The position numbers and the translations under genes are program-made. The notes beneath the pieces are model-generated. The model searched no databases. It saw nothing but the letters and a program-made list of their open reading frames with translations, and was not told where the DNA came from. From JBHELQ01 sp046262995 (GTDB taxonomy: Bacteria; Actinomycetota; Thermoleophilia; Solirubrobacterales; Thermoleophilaceae), in the NCBI GenBank assembly GCA_046262995.1, contig JBHELQ010000093.1, positions 1 to 17,471 on the forward strand: a stretch of 17,471 nucleotides of DNA, in the 5' to 3' direction. Every line of letters begins with the position of its first letter. Positions within the stretch are counted from its first letter, which is position 1. This document shows, in pieces, positions 6,806-15,744 of this stretch.

Positions 6806-7363
6806 TCAGGCGCCCCGGCGCTCGTCGACTGCCTTGCGCACGCGCGTGACGGCATTGAGCGCGCCTTTCATCGCGCGCTCGGCGCCGGAGTCCTGCGCGG
6901 GCAGCATGCCCACCTGGCGCCCGAACTCGGCGCCGTCGTAGTAGCCCGTGCCCCGCATGAGCTTGCCATCCTCGACCTCGAACAGGTCGAGCCCGCGCAG
7001 CTCCACCCTGCGGCCGGTCGGGTCGATGCCCTGGAAGGGCCCGCCGTCGAAGGTTCCGGTCAGCCGCCACTCGACGGCCGCCTGCCGGGTGTCGGCCACG
7101 AGCCGCTGGACGCTCATCTCCAGGTCCGGCACCGCGGACATGATCTCGGCGAAGAGCGCGCGAATCGCGTCGGGGCCGCGGAAGACGCCCACCGGCACGA
7201 CCTCGTCCACGCCGTCCTCGCGCCAGTAGGTGGCCATGGCGTCGGGATCGCGCCGAGCCATGGCGTCGAAGTAACCGCGCACCACCTTCTCGACGGCCCG
7301 CTTGCTGCGGGTCGGGCGCCGGGTGCGTCGCTTGGCCTGCTCAGTCGTGTCGGTATGAGCCAT
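6806..7363 (-). CDS. SnoaL-like (NTF2-fold) domain protein, ester cyclase-like
   Basis: A cytosolic protein of 185 aa. After a basic, Thr/Arg-rich N-terminus (residues 1-25), a SnoaL/NTF2-like cone-fold domain spans about 26-155. It has the typical opening VVRGYFDAMARRDPDAMATYW, the middle GPDAIRALFAEIMSAVPDLEMSV, and the late pattern GRRVELRGLDLFEVEDGKLMRGTGYYD. The family includes polyketide cyclases, ester cyclases and many uncharacterised proteins, so the reaction cannot be assigned. The gene follows trpA after 32 nt and has its own putative leaderless promoter. It is followed by the small membrane protein gene after one base, suggesting the two act or are made together. Confidence 0.85.
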   Translation of the reverse strand: MAHTDTTEQAKRRTRRPTRSKRAVEKVVRGYFDAMARRDPDAMATYWREDGVDEVVPVGVFRGPDAIRALFAEIMSAVPDLEMSVQRLVADTRQAAVEWRLTGTFDGGPFQGIDPTGRRVELRGLDLFEVEDGKLMRGTGYYDGAEFGRQVGMLPAQDSGAERAMKGALNAVTRVRKAVDERRGA

Positions 7364-7370
7364 CGCGCGG

Positions 7371-7376
7371 ATCCTA
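7371..7376 (-). promoter_or_regulatory. Putative -10 element of the SnoaL-like gene (or AGGA ribosome-binding site)
   Basis: The minus strand reads TAGGAT, then CCGCGCG (7 nt), then the ATG at 7363. It fits a leaderless promoter just downstream of the trpA stop. The AGGA inside it could instead be a ribosome-binding site within a trp transcript, and the sequence alone does not separate these readings. Confidence 0.4.
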
Positions 7377-7395
7377 ACGTCCCCGCCGAGCCCGA

Positions 7396-8193
7396 TCAGG
7401 CGGCCAGGGCCGCGGCCAGCTCGCGAACGACCGCCTCGACGCCCTCGGCGCCATCCTCGCGGGCCGCGCGCACCATCCGGCTGCCGACGATCACGCCGTC
7501 GGCGAGCCCGGCGACCGCACGGGCCTGCGCCCCGCTGGAGATCCCGAAACCGACGGCCACTGGCAGCTCGGTGGCCGAGCGCACGCCGGCGACCGTGTCG
7601 GCCAGGTCGGCCGGGAGCTCGTCGCGCTCGCCGGTCGTGCCGGCCAGCGAGACGGTGTACACGAAGCCGCGCGCGTCGGCGCCGACCTCGGCCACCCGCC
7701 GGCTCGAGCTGGTCGGGGCCACCAGCGGCACAAGGGCCAGGCCGTTGCCGTCGCAGGCCCCGCGCAGGCCGTCGGCCTCGTCGTGGGGCAGGTCGGGCAC
7801 GATCAGCCCGGCGGCCCCGGCCTGGGCCGCGCGGGCGACGAAGCCGTCGTCGCCGCTCTGGAGCACCACGTTCGCGTAGACCATCAGGATCACGGGCAGG
7901 CGCGGGGCAAGGTCGTGACAGAGCTCGAGCACCGAGTCCGGCGTGGCGCCGGCGGCCAGCGCGTCGACCGCGGCCGCGTGGATAACCGGCCCGTCGGCGA
8001 GGGGGTCGGAGAAGGGCACGCCCAGCTCGAGCAGGTCGGCGCCGCCGTCGACCGCGGCCTCGGCACAGGCGCGGGCCCGGGCTGCGTCCGGGAAGCCGCC
8101 CATCAGGTAGGGCATGAGGGCCGCCCGCCTGCCGTGTGCTTCGAATGCCCGGGCGATGCGCTCGGCGCCGACGGCCAGCGCCGGCCCGCTCAC
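7396..8193 (-). CDS. trpA: Tryptophan synthase alpha chain
   Basis: Cleaves indole-3-glycerol phosphate to indole and glyceraldehyde 3-phosphate, passing indole to TrpB in the alpha2-beta2 complex. A TIM barrel of 265 aa, normal length. The catalytic acids are visible in LELGVPFSDPLADGP: Glu56 and Asp67, matching E. coli Glu49 and Asp60. MPYLMGGFPD (27-36), YTVSLAGTTG and the phosphate-binding VGFGISSG follow in family order. I chose GTG at 8193 because it gives MSGPALAVGAERI and overlaps the trpB stop by 4 bp (GTGA). The frame stays open upstream to 9258, but that region is trpB read out of frame. Confidence 0.97.
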   Translation of the reverse strand: MSGPALAVGAERIARAFEAHGRRAALMPYLMGGFPDAARARACAEAAVDGGADLLELGVPFSDPLADGPVIHAAAVDALAAGATPDSVLELCHDLAPRLPVILMVYANVVLQSGDDGFVARAAQAGAAGLIVPDLPHDEADGLRGACDGNGLALVPLVAPTSSSRRVAEVGADARGFVYTVSLAGTTGERDELPADLADTVAGVRSATELPVAVGFGISSGAQARAVAGLADGVIVGSRMVRAAREDGAEGVEAVVRELAAALAA

Positions 8194-9353
8194 TCGCCCA
8201 GCACCTCGGCCAGGTCCTTGTCGCCTCGCCCGGACAGGGTCAGCAGCTCGACCGCGCCGCGCTCGGGATTCGCCATCAGCCAGGCCAGGGCATGCGCCGG
8301 CTCGAGCGCCGGCACGATCCCCTCGAGTTCGCACATCCGGCGGAACGCCGCCAGCGCGTCCTCGTCCGGCACGGCCACGTAGCGGACGCGGCCGCTGTCG
8401 CGTAGCTGGGCGTGCTCGGGACCGGAGCCCGGATAGTCGAGGCCCGCCGAGACCGAGTGGGCCTCGAGGATCTGGCCCTGCTCGTCCTGGAGCACGGCCG
8501 ACATGGCGCCGTGGAGCACTCCGCGGGCGCCGGTGGTGAGCGGCGCCGAGTGGCGTCCGCTGTCGAGGCCCTCCCCCGCCGCCTCCACGCCGATCAGCTG
8601 CACGTCCCGGTCGTCCACGAAGGCCGTGAAGGTGCCGATCGCGTTCGAGCCTCCGCCCACGCAGGCGAGCACCCGGTCGGGCAGGCGGCCCGCGGCCTCG
8701 AGTACCTGGGCCCGGGCCTCGTCGCCGATCACCCGCTGCAGGTCGCGCACGAGCGCCGGATAGGGAGCCGGCCCGACGGCTGAGCCGATCACGTAGTGGG
8801 TGGAGTCGGCGTTGGCCACCCAGTCGCGAATGGCCGCGCTCACCGCCTCCTTGAGCGTGCGCGCGCCGATCTTCACGGGGGTGACCTCGGCGCCGAGCAG
8901 CCGCATGCGCTCCACGTTCGGGCTCTGGCGGCGCATGTCCTCGGTGCCCATGTAGACCACGCACTCGAGGTCGAGCAGAGCGCAGGCGGTGGCGGTGGCC
9001 ACCCCGTGCTGCCCGGCGCCCGTCTCGGCGATCACGCGGCGCTTGCCCATGCGGCTCGCGAGCAGCGCCTGCCCGAGGGCGTTGTTGATCTTGTGGGCGC
9101 CCGTGTGCAGCAGGTCCTCGCGCTTCAGGTACAGCTCCGAGCCGGTCAGTTCGCCCAGGCGATGGGCGCGGTAGAGCGGCGTCGGCCGACCCGCGAAGTC
9201 GCGCAGCAGCGTGGTGAGGCGTTCCTGGAACGACGGGTCGGCGCGCGCCGCTAGCCACTCGCGCTCGAGCTCGTCAAGAGCCGGAATCAGGGTCTCCGGC
9301 ACGTAGCGGCCGCCGTAGGGGCCGAAGCGCCGCTCGAGCGCCGGCGCGCTCAT
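8190..9353 (-). CDS. trpB: Tryptophan synthase beta chain
   Basis: PLP enzyme joining indole and serine to make tryptophan. It is 387 aa, a TrpB1-type length. It starts RFGPYGGRYVPETLIPAL. The PLP lysine is Lys88 in LLHTGAHKINN, the catalytic glutamate is Glu110 in AETGAGQHGVATA, and the PLP phosphate loop is CVGGGSNAIG (231-240). The C-terminal LSGRGDKD motif is present. The ATG at 9353 overlaps the trpF stop by 4 bp (ATGA), and the stop overlaps trpA, so the F-B-A block is translationally coupled. Confidence 0.98.
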   Translation of the reverse strand: MSAPALERRFGPYGGRYVPETLIPALDELEREWLAARADPSFQERLTTLLRDFAGRPTPLYRAHRLGELTGSELYLKREDLLHTGAHKINNALGQALLASRMGKRRVIAETGAGQHGVATATACALLDLECVVYMGTEDMRRQSPNVERMRLLGAEVTPVKIGARTLKEAVSAAIRDWVANADSTHYVIGSAVGPAPYPALVRDLQRVIGDEARAQVLEAAGRLPDRVLACVGGGSNAIGTFTAFVDDRDVQLIGVEAAGEGLDSGRHSAPLTTGARGVLHGAMSAVLQDEQGQILEAHSVSAGLDYPGSGPEHAQLRDSGRVRYVAVPDEDALAAFRRMCELEGIVPALEPAHALAWLMANPERGAVELLTLSGRGDKDLAEVLGE

Positions 9354-9997
9354 CCCGCGGGGGCCGGCGCCAGGTCCGCCGCCTCCACCGCCTTGAAGAA
9401 CGCCGCGACCTTGGCCGGGTCCTTGCGGCCGGGCTCGCCCTCCGTGCCGCTGGCGGTGTCCACGGCGAACGGGCGTGCCGTCCTGACGGCCTCGCCCACG
9501 TTGTCGGGCCGCAGTCCCCCGGACAGGACGAGGCGCGCCGGCCAGTCGTGCTTCCGGGCGAGCTCCCAGTTGAAGCTCTCGCCCGTGCCGCCGCGCCTGT
9601 CGGGAACGTACGCGTCGAGCAGGTGGAAGTCGGTGCCGAACGACCCGAGGGCCCGCACCTGAGCGGCGTCCTTGACCCGCATCGCCTTCATCACCTTGCA
9701 ACCCGTCCGGCGGGCCGCCTCGCGGCAGTAGGCCGGACCCTCGTCCCCGTGCAGCTGGAGCAGCGTCAGGCCGACCCTGTCCGCCACCCGCGCGACATCG
9801 TCGAGCGGCTGATTCACGAACACCCCGGCCAGCTCGACCCGGCGGCGCATCTGCGCCCCTATCTCCTCCGCGGTCTCGAGCGCGCAGGCCCGCCGGCTGT
9901 CCGGCCAGAAGATCAGGCCCAGCGCCCAGGCGCCGAGACCCACGCACAGCTCCGCGTCGTCCGGCCGGGTGATGCCGCATGTCTTGACCGCCGTCAC
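9350..9997 (-). CDS. trpF: Phosphoribosylanthranilate isomerase
   Basis: Amadori rearrangement of phosphoribosylanthranilate to CdRP, the step before TrpC. A TIM barrel of 215 aa. The active-site cysteine is Cys7 in VKTCGITR and the general acid is Asp128 in FHLLDAY. The phosphate-binding loops are LSGGLRPDNV (158-167) and VDTASGTE (179-186). Starts at GTG 9997, with a GGGGG run 1 nt before as the only ribosome-binding candidate. It lies 40 nt after the HtrA-type protease stop and is separated from its pathway partner trpC by four unrelated genes. It overlaps trpB by 4 bp. Confidence 0.96.
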   Translation of the reverse strand: MTAVKTCGITRPDDAELCVGLGAWALGLIFWPDSRRACALETAEEIGAQMRRRVELAGVFVNQPLDDVARVADRVGLTLLQLHGDEGPAYCREAARRTGCKVMKAMRVKDAAQVRALGSFGTDFHLLDAYVPDRRGGTGESFNWELARKHDWPARLVLSGGLRPDNVGEAVRTARPFAVDTASGTEGEPGRKDPAKVAAFFKAVEAADLAPAPAG

Positions 9998-10014
9998 GCC
10001 CCCAATGGTCGCAT

Positions 10015-10030
10015 GGCGCGCAGCCGCGCC
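10015..10030 (-). other. GC hairpin between protease gene and trpF
   Basis: Eight bases after the protease stop the transcript would read GGCGCG GCTG CGCGCC, a perfect 6-bp stem with a 4-nt loop. No U-tract follows, so it is not a standard intrinsic terminator. It could cause pausing, protect the upstream mRNA, or be chance in GC-rich DNA. Confidence 0.3.
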
Positions 10031-10037
10031 GGGGCGC

Positions 10038-11264
10038 CTAGGGGAACGGCAGCACGCCGCCGCCGCCCTGGTCCGGCGAGCTTGACGTGCTCCCGGCAGG
10101 GCGCTGGCCCAGCTTGACCTTCGTGGTCTTGCGGTCGCGACCGCGGTAGTAGGTGAGCGTCACCTCGTCGCCCGGCTTCTTGCCCGAGATCCCTGAGACC
10201 AGGCCCTCCGGGCTGTCGATCCCCTTGTCGTCCAGGCGCACGATCAGGTCGCCTCCGATCCGCAGGCCCTCGGTGGTCTGCGTGTGGCCCGCGCGCAGGC
10301 CGGCCTTGTCGGCCGGGCTGCCGCGACGCACGTCCACGATCAGCGCGCCCTTCTTGACAGGCAGGTTGAGATCGTTCGCGAGGCGCTTGGTGACCCTCGT
10401 CGTGGTCACACCGATGAACGCGCGCTCGACCTTGCCCTTCCGCTTCAGCTCAGGAAGCACCTTCTTGGCCAGGTCGATCGGCACGGCGAAGGCGATGCCC
10501 ACCGATCCGCTGCCGCCCCCGGTCGCGATCTGCGAGTTGATGCCGATCACGCGGCCGTCTCCGTTCAGGAGCGGACCGCCCGAGTTCCCGGGGTTCACCG
10601 AGGCGTCCGTCTGGATCGCGCCGCGGATGGTGAAGTCGTTGGGCGCGTTGATCTCGCGCTGGACCGCCGAGACGATCCCTGTCGTGACCGTGCGCTGGAG
10701 CCCGAAGGGATTGCCGATCGCGATCGCCGGGTCGCCGACCGCGACCTTCTTGGAGCTGCCGAGCGGGACGGGGTCCAGCTTGGCCTTGCCGGGGTCGATC
10801 TTCAGCAGCGCCAGGTCGGACGAGGGATCGCTCCCCTTGACCTGGGCGTTCACCGCCGGGCCGTTCTCCTTGAAGCGGACGCTGACGTCGCTCGAGCCCT
10901 CCACCACGTGGTCGTTGGTGAGCACGTAGCCGTCCTTGTCGATCACGAAGCCCGAGCCGGTTGCCACGCCCTGCTGCCCGGGAAGCCCGAACGGCGAGGT
11001 GTCCGTCACCCCGCGGGCCTGGATGAAGACGACGCCGGGCCCCACGCTCCGGTAGATGTCCGTGACGGTTCGGGTGCTCCCGGAGCGATCGGCCGCCGGG
11101 CGCGAGACGACGGACTCGCGCACGACCGTCTTCGTGCCGCCGGTGTCGATGACCCCGGTGCCGAGCAGGATCGCCCCGAGCGCCAGAACCACCAGCCCGC
11201 CGATGACGCCCGAGGCGAGGTGCGCCGGAAGGGGGCGCCTGGGAGGTGAGCCGATGGGGTTCAT
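10038..11264 (-). CDS. HtrA/DegP-type membrane-anchored serine protease with PDZ domain
   Basis: Envelope quality-control protease of 408 aa. A short cytoplasmic N-terminus is followed by one transmembrane helix (about 17-38), so the protease domain is outside the membrane. The trypsin-like domain (about 68-275) shows the full triad: His119 in LTNDHVV, Asp150 in SSDLALLK and Ser228 in NPGNSGGPL. A PDZ domain (about 283-375) includes GALIVDVRRGSPADKAGL. The tail is Ser/Gly/Pro-rich. The ATG at 11264 is preceded by AAGGAG only 3 nt away, a short spacing. It lies 23 nt after the transglutaminase stop, so it probably belongs to the moxR transcription unit. It may process or degrade damaged envelope proteins; direct partnership with the transglutaminase is inference. 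Confidence 0.95.
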   Translation of the reverse strand: MNPIGSPPRRPLPAHLASGVIGGLVVLALGAILLGTGVIDTGGTKTVVRESVVSRPAADRSGSTRTVTDIYRSVGPGVVFIQARGVTDTSPFGLPGQQGVATGSGFVIDKDGYVLTNDHVVEGSSDVSVRFKENGPAVNAQVKGSDPSSDLALLKIDPGKAKLDPVPLGSSKKVAVGDPAIAIGNPFGLQRTVTTGIVSAVQREINAPNDFTIRGAIQTDASVNPGNSGGPLLNGDGRVIGINSQIATGGGSGSVGIAFAVPIDLAKKVLPELKRKGKVERAFIGVTTTRVTKRLANDLNLPVKKGALIVDVRRGSPADKAGLRAGHTQTTEGLRIGGDLIVRLDDKGIDSPEGLVSGISGKKPGDEVTLTYYRGRDRKTTKVKLGQRPAGSTSSSPDQGGGGVLPFP

Positions 11265-11287
11265 GTGCTCCTTGTACGGCCCCCAGG

Positions 11288-13666
11288 TTAGGGACGGCTA
11301 AAGCGGCGGGGAGGAAGTGCAAGGACGCCCCTCCAGCGGGAGAGCGGGCTCCTCCGGACCGTGAGCGCACGGCGGAGGGCGCGCCGGTCCGCGGCGGTGG
11401 GCGACGGGACCGTGCCCGGCGAGAACCTGGCCGCCCGCAACACGGCCGGGTAGCGGGCCGCGGAGGGGCCGGCCGCCCGCATGAGGCGGCGCTCCAGCGA
11501 GAGCAGCGTGGTTCCGGAAGAGACCGGCCAGCCAAGCCGCTCGAGCGCCTCGCGCAGCTCGGCCACCTGGGCCTCCACGCGATCGCCGCCGCGCCGCCGA
11601 CCGGCGGCCATTCGACTCAGCGCGAGCGCGCCGGCCAGGAGCGCCAGCACACCCACCGCGCCGAGCGCGGACTCCCACCAGGAAAGGCTGCCGCCCGGGG
11701 GTTGAGCGCCCTTCGCCTGGAGCGGACGCTCGTGACCGGCGGGGGCGGCGGCCGGGTCCGGGCGTCGGGAGGGATCGCCCCCGCCGCCGCCCGGCGCGCC
11801 CAGGCCGGTCGACTGGGACCCGGCGGGGGCGGCGGCAGGAGTCGGATCGAAGCGCACCCAGCCGATCCCGTTGAAGTAGACCTCGACCCACGAGTGGGCA
11901 TCGAGGTCGCGGACGCGCCATTCGTGCGTCGTGCGATTGAGGGAGCCCGGGGTGAAGCCGGCCGCGACGCGCGCCGGGATGCCGGCCATGCGCAACATCA
12001 GCGCCATCGCTCCCGAGAACTGCTGGCAGTAGCCGTAGCGGTCCTCGAACAGGAACGCAGAAAGCGGAAAGTCGTGCTCGGGGGTGTTCTCGTTGTAGGT
12101 GTAGTTGCGCTGAAGGTAGCCGTCGATCGCCTGAACGGCGTCGTAGGTGGTCGGGGCGCCGGCGGTCAGGCGACGCGCGAGCCCGTACATCCGCGCGTAG
12201 GGCGAGGCGCGAAGCCGACGCTCGGCTTCGGCTGCTCCTCCCGCGGGCCCGCCTCGAAGCGGCACCACGACCCGGCGGCGCTTCGGTCGGGCGGCCCCGG
12301 GAGCGCCCTCGGCAGGCGGAGCGGATCGGGCGCTGTCGTCGCGGGACGGAAGGAAGACCTCCGTGTATTCGCTCAACTCCTCGGGCGCCCCCCGCGGAGC
12401 GCGGCGCATCACGCGGACGCTCGGGTGGGGCACGTAGGCGCGCACGACGTAGCTGTCACCGCGCTCGAGCGGGTCCTGCAGGCTCAGGGTGGTGCCGTCT
12501 CCGCCGATCGCCACGCCGCCCGCGCCCCTGACCTCATGAGTGGTCCCGGCCCCGACCACCACCTCGGAGGTGAGCGACGCGACCGTGAAGCGGATGCGCT
12601 CGTCCCAGCGCGGGTTGTACGCGAAGTAGCTCCAGTGCCTCCTTGGCCTGGCGACGGTGGCTGGAAGCTCGCCGAACGGCGACCGCCCGTCGTTGGCGTT
12701 CGAGTGGAGCCAGCGAAAGCCGTCGAAGCGGTCGAGCGTCTCCGCCTTCCAGTACTCCGGCCGATCGGCCCTCACGTACAGGAGCGTGTTCCCGCTGCGC
12801 GGCCAGTCGAGCCGACCGTAGGAATGGGTCCACTCGAAGACCACCCGCTTACCGCTCCCGAACCAGTTCCAGTCGCGGTAGTTCCACCACGGCTTGTCGG
12901 CGTCGAAGCGCGCCGCGAGCGGAAGCGAGCAGAGACCGACGGCGAGCACCAGGCCGGCCCCCGTGGCGGCCTCGCGCGGCCGCAGGCGCGGAAGCCAGAG
13001 CCATGCGGCAATCAGGGCGAGCAGCACGAGACCCCGAAGGAGCGGCTCGCCGGGGTTGGTGTTGGTCACCGCGGTCCCGTAGACGAGCAGCAGCAGCACG
13101 AGCGCGCCGACGGATGGGCCAGCGCGGCGCCCGCGGCGCGGCCAAAAGCCCGCCGCCGCCGCGAGCCCGAGCAGCAGAGGCAGGCCCAGGAGCAGGACCT
13201 GCCGCACCCAGTCTTCGGGGCCGGAGTAGGGCCAGCTTGCCGTTCTGAGCCCGGACAGGCCGCGGGAAACGCCGTCGACCAGGTCGCCGAAGCCCGCCGG
13301 GAGCAGCAGTCTGGCCGGAAGGCCCGCGACCAGGAATCCGGCAGCCAGCCCGGCGAGCGAGACCCCGCCCGCCAGGGCCGCGACGAGCCCGCGCCCAAGC
13401 CTCAGCCTCCCGAGCAGTCCCAGGCCCGCGGCGGTCACGGCGGCCACGGCCACGAGCGCGACCATCCGCGCGCCCCCCGGGTCGAGCACCAGGCCCGCCC
13501 AGTGCCCGGCCCCCCAGGCGGCCAGCGCGGTAAAGGCGATCAGCCGCAGGACGAGCGAGTCGTGCTGCTCGAGCTCGGCGCTGCCGCCCTCCCGAGGCGG
13601 AACGGCGGCCCCAGGAGCTGACGCCGACGCAGCCCGGGTCGCCGGTGGGCGCGTCGCGACGCTCAC
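11288..13666 (-). CDS. TgpA-like membrane transglutaminase (DUF3488, transglutaminase core)
   Basis: A 792-aa membrane protein. The N-terminal half has about seven hydrophobic segments between residues 38 and 251. A large extracytoplasmic region follows, holding the transglutaminase/protease-like core (about 490-612) with an intact triad: Cys547 in YGYCQQFSGA, His591 in DAHSWVEVYF and Asp607 in WVRFDPTP. A Gly/Pro-rich linker (611-660) leads to one more transmembrane helix (about 663-688) and a basic cytoplasmic tail resembling DUF4129. Family members such as Pseudomonas TgpA sit with MoxR and DUF58 genes, as here; the substrate is not established. I chose GTG at 13666 because it overlaps the DUF58 stop by 4 bp (GTGA). 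The frame is open further upstream, but that is the DUF58 gene out of frame. Confidence 0.93.
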   Translation of the reverse strand: MSVATRPPATRAASASAPGAAVPPREGGSAELEQHDSLVLRLIAFTALAAWGAGHWAGLVLDPGGARMVALVAVAAVTAAGLGLLGRLRLGRGLVAALAGGVSLAGLAAGFLVAGLPARLLLPAGFGDLVDGVSRGLSGLRTASWPYSGPEDWVRQVLLLGLPLLLGLAAAAGFWPRRGRRAGPSVGALVLLLLVYGTAVTNTNPGEPLLRGLVLLALIAAWLWLPRLRPREAATGAGLVLAVGLCSLPLAARFDADKPWWNYRDWNWFGSGKRVVFEWTHSYGRLDWPRSGNTLLYVRADRPEYWKAETLDRFDGFRWLHSNANDGRSPFGELPATVARPRRHWSYFAYNPRWDERIRFTVASLTSEVVVGAGTTHEVRGAGGVAIGGDGTTLSLQDPLERGDSYVVRAYVPHPSVRVMRRAPRGAPEELSEYTEVFLPSRDDSARSAPPAEGAPGAARPKRRRVVVPLRGGPAGGAAEAERRLRASPYARMYGLARRLTAGAPTTYDAVQAIDGYLQRNYTYNENTPEHDFPLSAFLFEDRYGYCQQFSGAMALMLRMAGIPARVAAGFTPGSLNRTTHEWRVRDLDAHSWVEVYFNGIGWVRFDPTPAAAPAGSQSTGLGAPGGGGGDPSRRPDPAAAPAGHERPLQAKGAQPPGGSLSWWESALGAVGVLALLAGALALSRMAAGRRRGGDRVEAQVAELREALERLGWPVSSGTTLLSLERRLMRAAGPSAARYPAVLRAARFSPGTVPSPTAADRRALRRALTVRRSPLSRWRGVLALPPRRFSRP

Positions 13667-14754
13667 GCGGCCCTCCGCCCCGCCGAGGTCCGCCCGACGC
13701 GAAGTCCCACGCAGCCCGCCACCGAGAAGAGCGGTCGCGCCCCCGACGGAGGAACGGGCGTGACCAGGTAGCGCGCGGAGGCAACCGCCCGCTCCAGGCC
13801 GGGCGGGCGACCCGCGGCGGCCGTGACCCAGAAGACCGCGCCCGCACGGGGCGGCGCGAGGGGCGCGGGACCGCTCTCGACCAGCGCGAGCCGGGCGTGG
13901 GCGTGCGGCCAGGACCCCAGGTCTCCGGCGATCTCGAGGGCCCGGCGCTCCCCCGGGAGCAGCAGGGCGCATCCGCCCCGCGCGGCCAGGTGCCGGCACA
14001 GCGACGCGGCCGCTCTCACGGCGGCGTCGAGCCGTTCCTCGGTCTCGGGCCGCGACGGGTCGAGCACGACGAGCGGGGCGGAATCGAGGTCCGCCACCAG
14101 CCTGCGCTCGAGCATCTCTCCCCGCCGAGCCACCGTCGGCCAGTGGATTCGGGTGGCCGGTGCTCCCTCGCGATAGGGCCGCAATCCGTCGATCTCGAGC
14201 TCCGCTGGCGAGCCGTCCAGCCGGCCGCCCGCCGCCCCGTGACCGGCGTCGGGTATCCCTCCGAGCCCACCGCCTCCGCCGCCGACTACGCTGACCGGCT
14301 CGATCCTCGGCAGGACGAGCACCCGCTCCTCTCCCCCGCCCGCGATCCGCACCTCGTCCAGGCCGAGCGGATCGCGAATGACCAGCAGTCCGGGTTCGAG
14401 CCGCCTCTGCCCTCTGCGCCCGAAGCGCACGTTCAGCCGGATCCGGCGCGACCAGCGCCCCCCCACCGGCACCGGCCAGCCGAGGAGGGGCTCCAGCAAC
14501 TCCCCCGCCGGCGGTGGAAGCACCCCGCTGCGAAGCTGGACGCGCAGCGGGTACGGCTCGTCCTCGACGACCATCGCGGGACCGGCGGCGCGTTCGACCC
14601 GCGCGCCCCTCGCGGCCAGGCGCACCCAGGTCACCGCCGCGACGGTGATCCCGACCAGCGCGATACCGGGCACGTACAGCGAGGGGGTGTCGAAGACGCC
14701 CGCGGCCAGGCAGAGCGCCGCACCGAGGAGCGCGATCGAGAGCGCCCTGGGCAC
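13663..14754 (-). CDS. DUF58 domain protein (MoxR partner)
   Basis: A 363-aa protein with two N-terminal hydrophobic segments (about 4-20 and 27-46), then a beta-rich region and a DUF58 domain. The signature is at 190-218: GLRPYREGAPATRIHWPTVARRG, followed by LERR. It then continues as a von Willebrand A-like fold with PLVVLDPSRP (227-236). DUF58 proteins are regularly encoded beside MoxR ATPases, which are thought to remodel them; a metal-dependent MIDAS site is not obvious here. A Gly-rich run sits at 158-166. The GTG at 14754 is 6 nt after the moxR stop with no good ribosome-binding site. Its stop overlaps the transglutaminase start. Confidence 0.9.
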   Translation of the reverse strand: MPRALSIALLGAALCLAAGVFDTPSLYVPGIALVGITVAAVTWVRLAARGARVERAAGPAMVVEDEPYPLRVQLRSGVLPPPAGELLEPLLGWPVPVGGRWSRRIRLNVRFGRRGQRRLEPGLLVIRDPLGLDEVRIAGGGEERVLVLPRIEPVSVVGGGGGGLGGIPDAGHGAAGGRLDGSPAELEIDGLRPYREGAPATRIHWPTVARRGEMLERRLVADLDSAPLVVLDPSRPETEERLDAAVRAAASLCRHLAARGGCALLLPGERRALEIAGDLGSWPHAHARLALVESGPAPLAPPRAGAVFWVTAAAGRPPGLERAVASARYLVTPVPPSGARPLFSVAGCVGLRVGRTSAGRRAA

Positions 14755-14760
14755 GGCGGG

Positions 14761-15711
<951 letters not shown>

Positions 15712-15717
15712 GCAGTG

Positions 15718-15723
15718 ATGGTA
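15718..15723 (-). promoter_or_regulatory. Putative -10 element of leaderless moxR promoter
   Basis: The minus strand reads TACCAT, then CACTGC (6 nt), then the ATG of moxR. It lies directly after the hairpin that follows trpC. No Shine-Dalgarno is present in the short gap, which supports leaderless initiation. No -35 box is recognisable. Confidence 0.45.
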
Positions 15724-15724
15724 G

Positions 15725-15744
15725 GGGGCGCAGGCGCCCGCCCC
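15725..15744 (-). other. GC hairpin between trpC and moxR
   Basis: Immediately after the trpC TAA the transcript can pair GGGGCG with CGCCCC around an 8-nt loop, or alternatively GGGCG with CGCCC around a 4-nt loop. No U-tract follows; the next bases are CTACCATC, which contain the putative moxR -10 element. It may weaken read-through from trpC into moxR, but it is not a canonical terminator. Confidence 0.3.

Noticed and set aside
8194..9258. N-terminal extension of trpA in its open frame
   Set aside because: It is trpB read in the wrong frame; GTG 8193 gives the normal TrpA length and a 4-bp overlap.
11246..13621. A 791-codon plus-strand frame opposite the transglutaminase gene
   Set aside because: It is antisense to a gene with an intact catalytic triad, and its Arg/Gly/Pro-rich translation has no recognisable domain.
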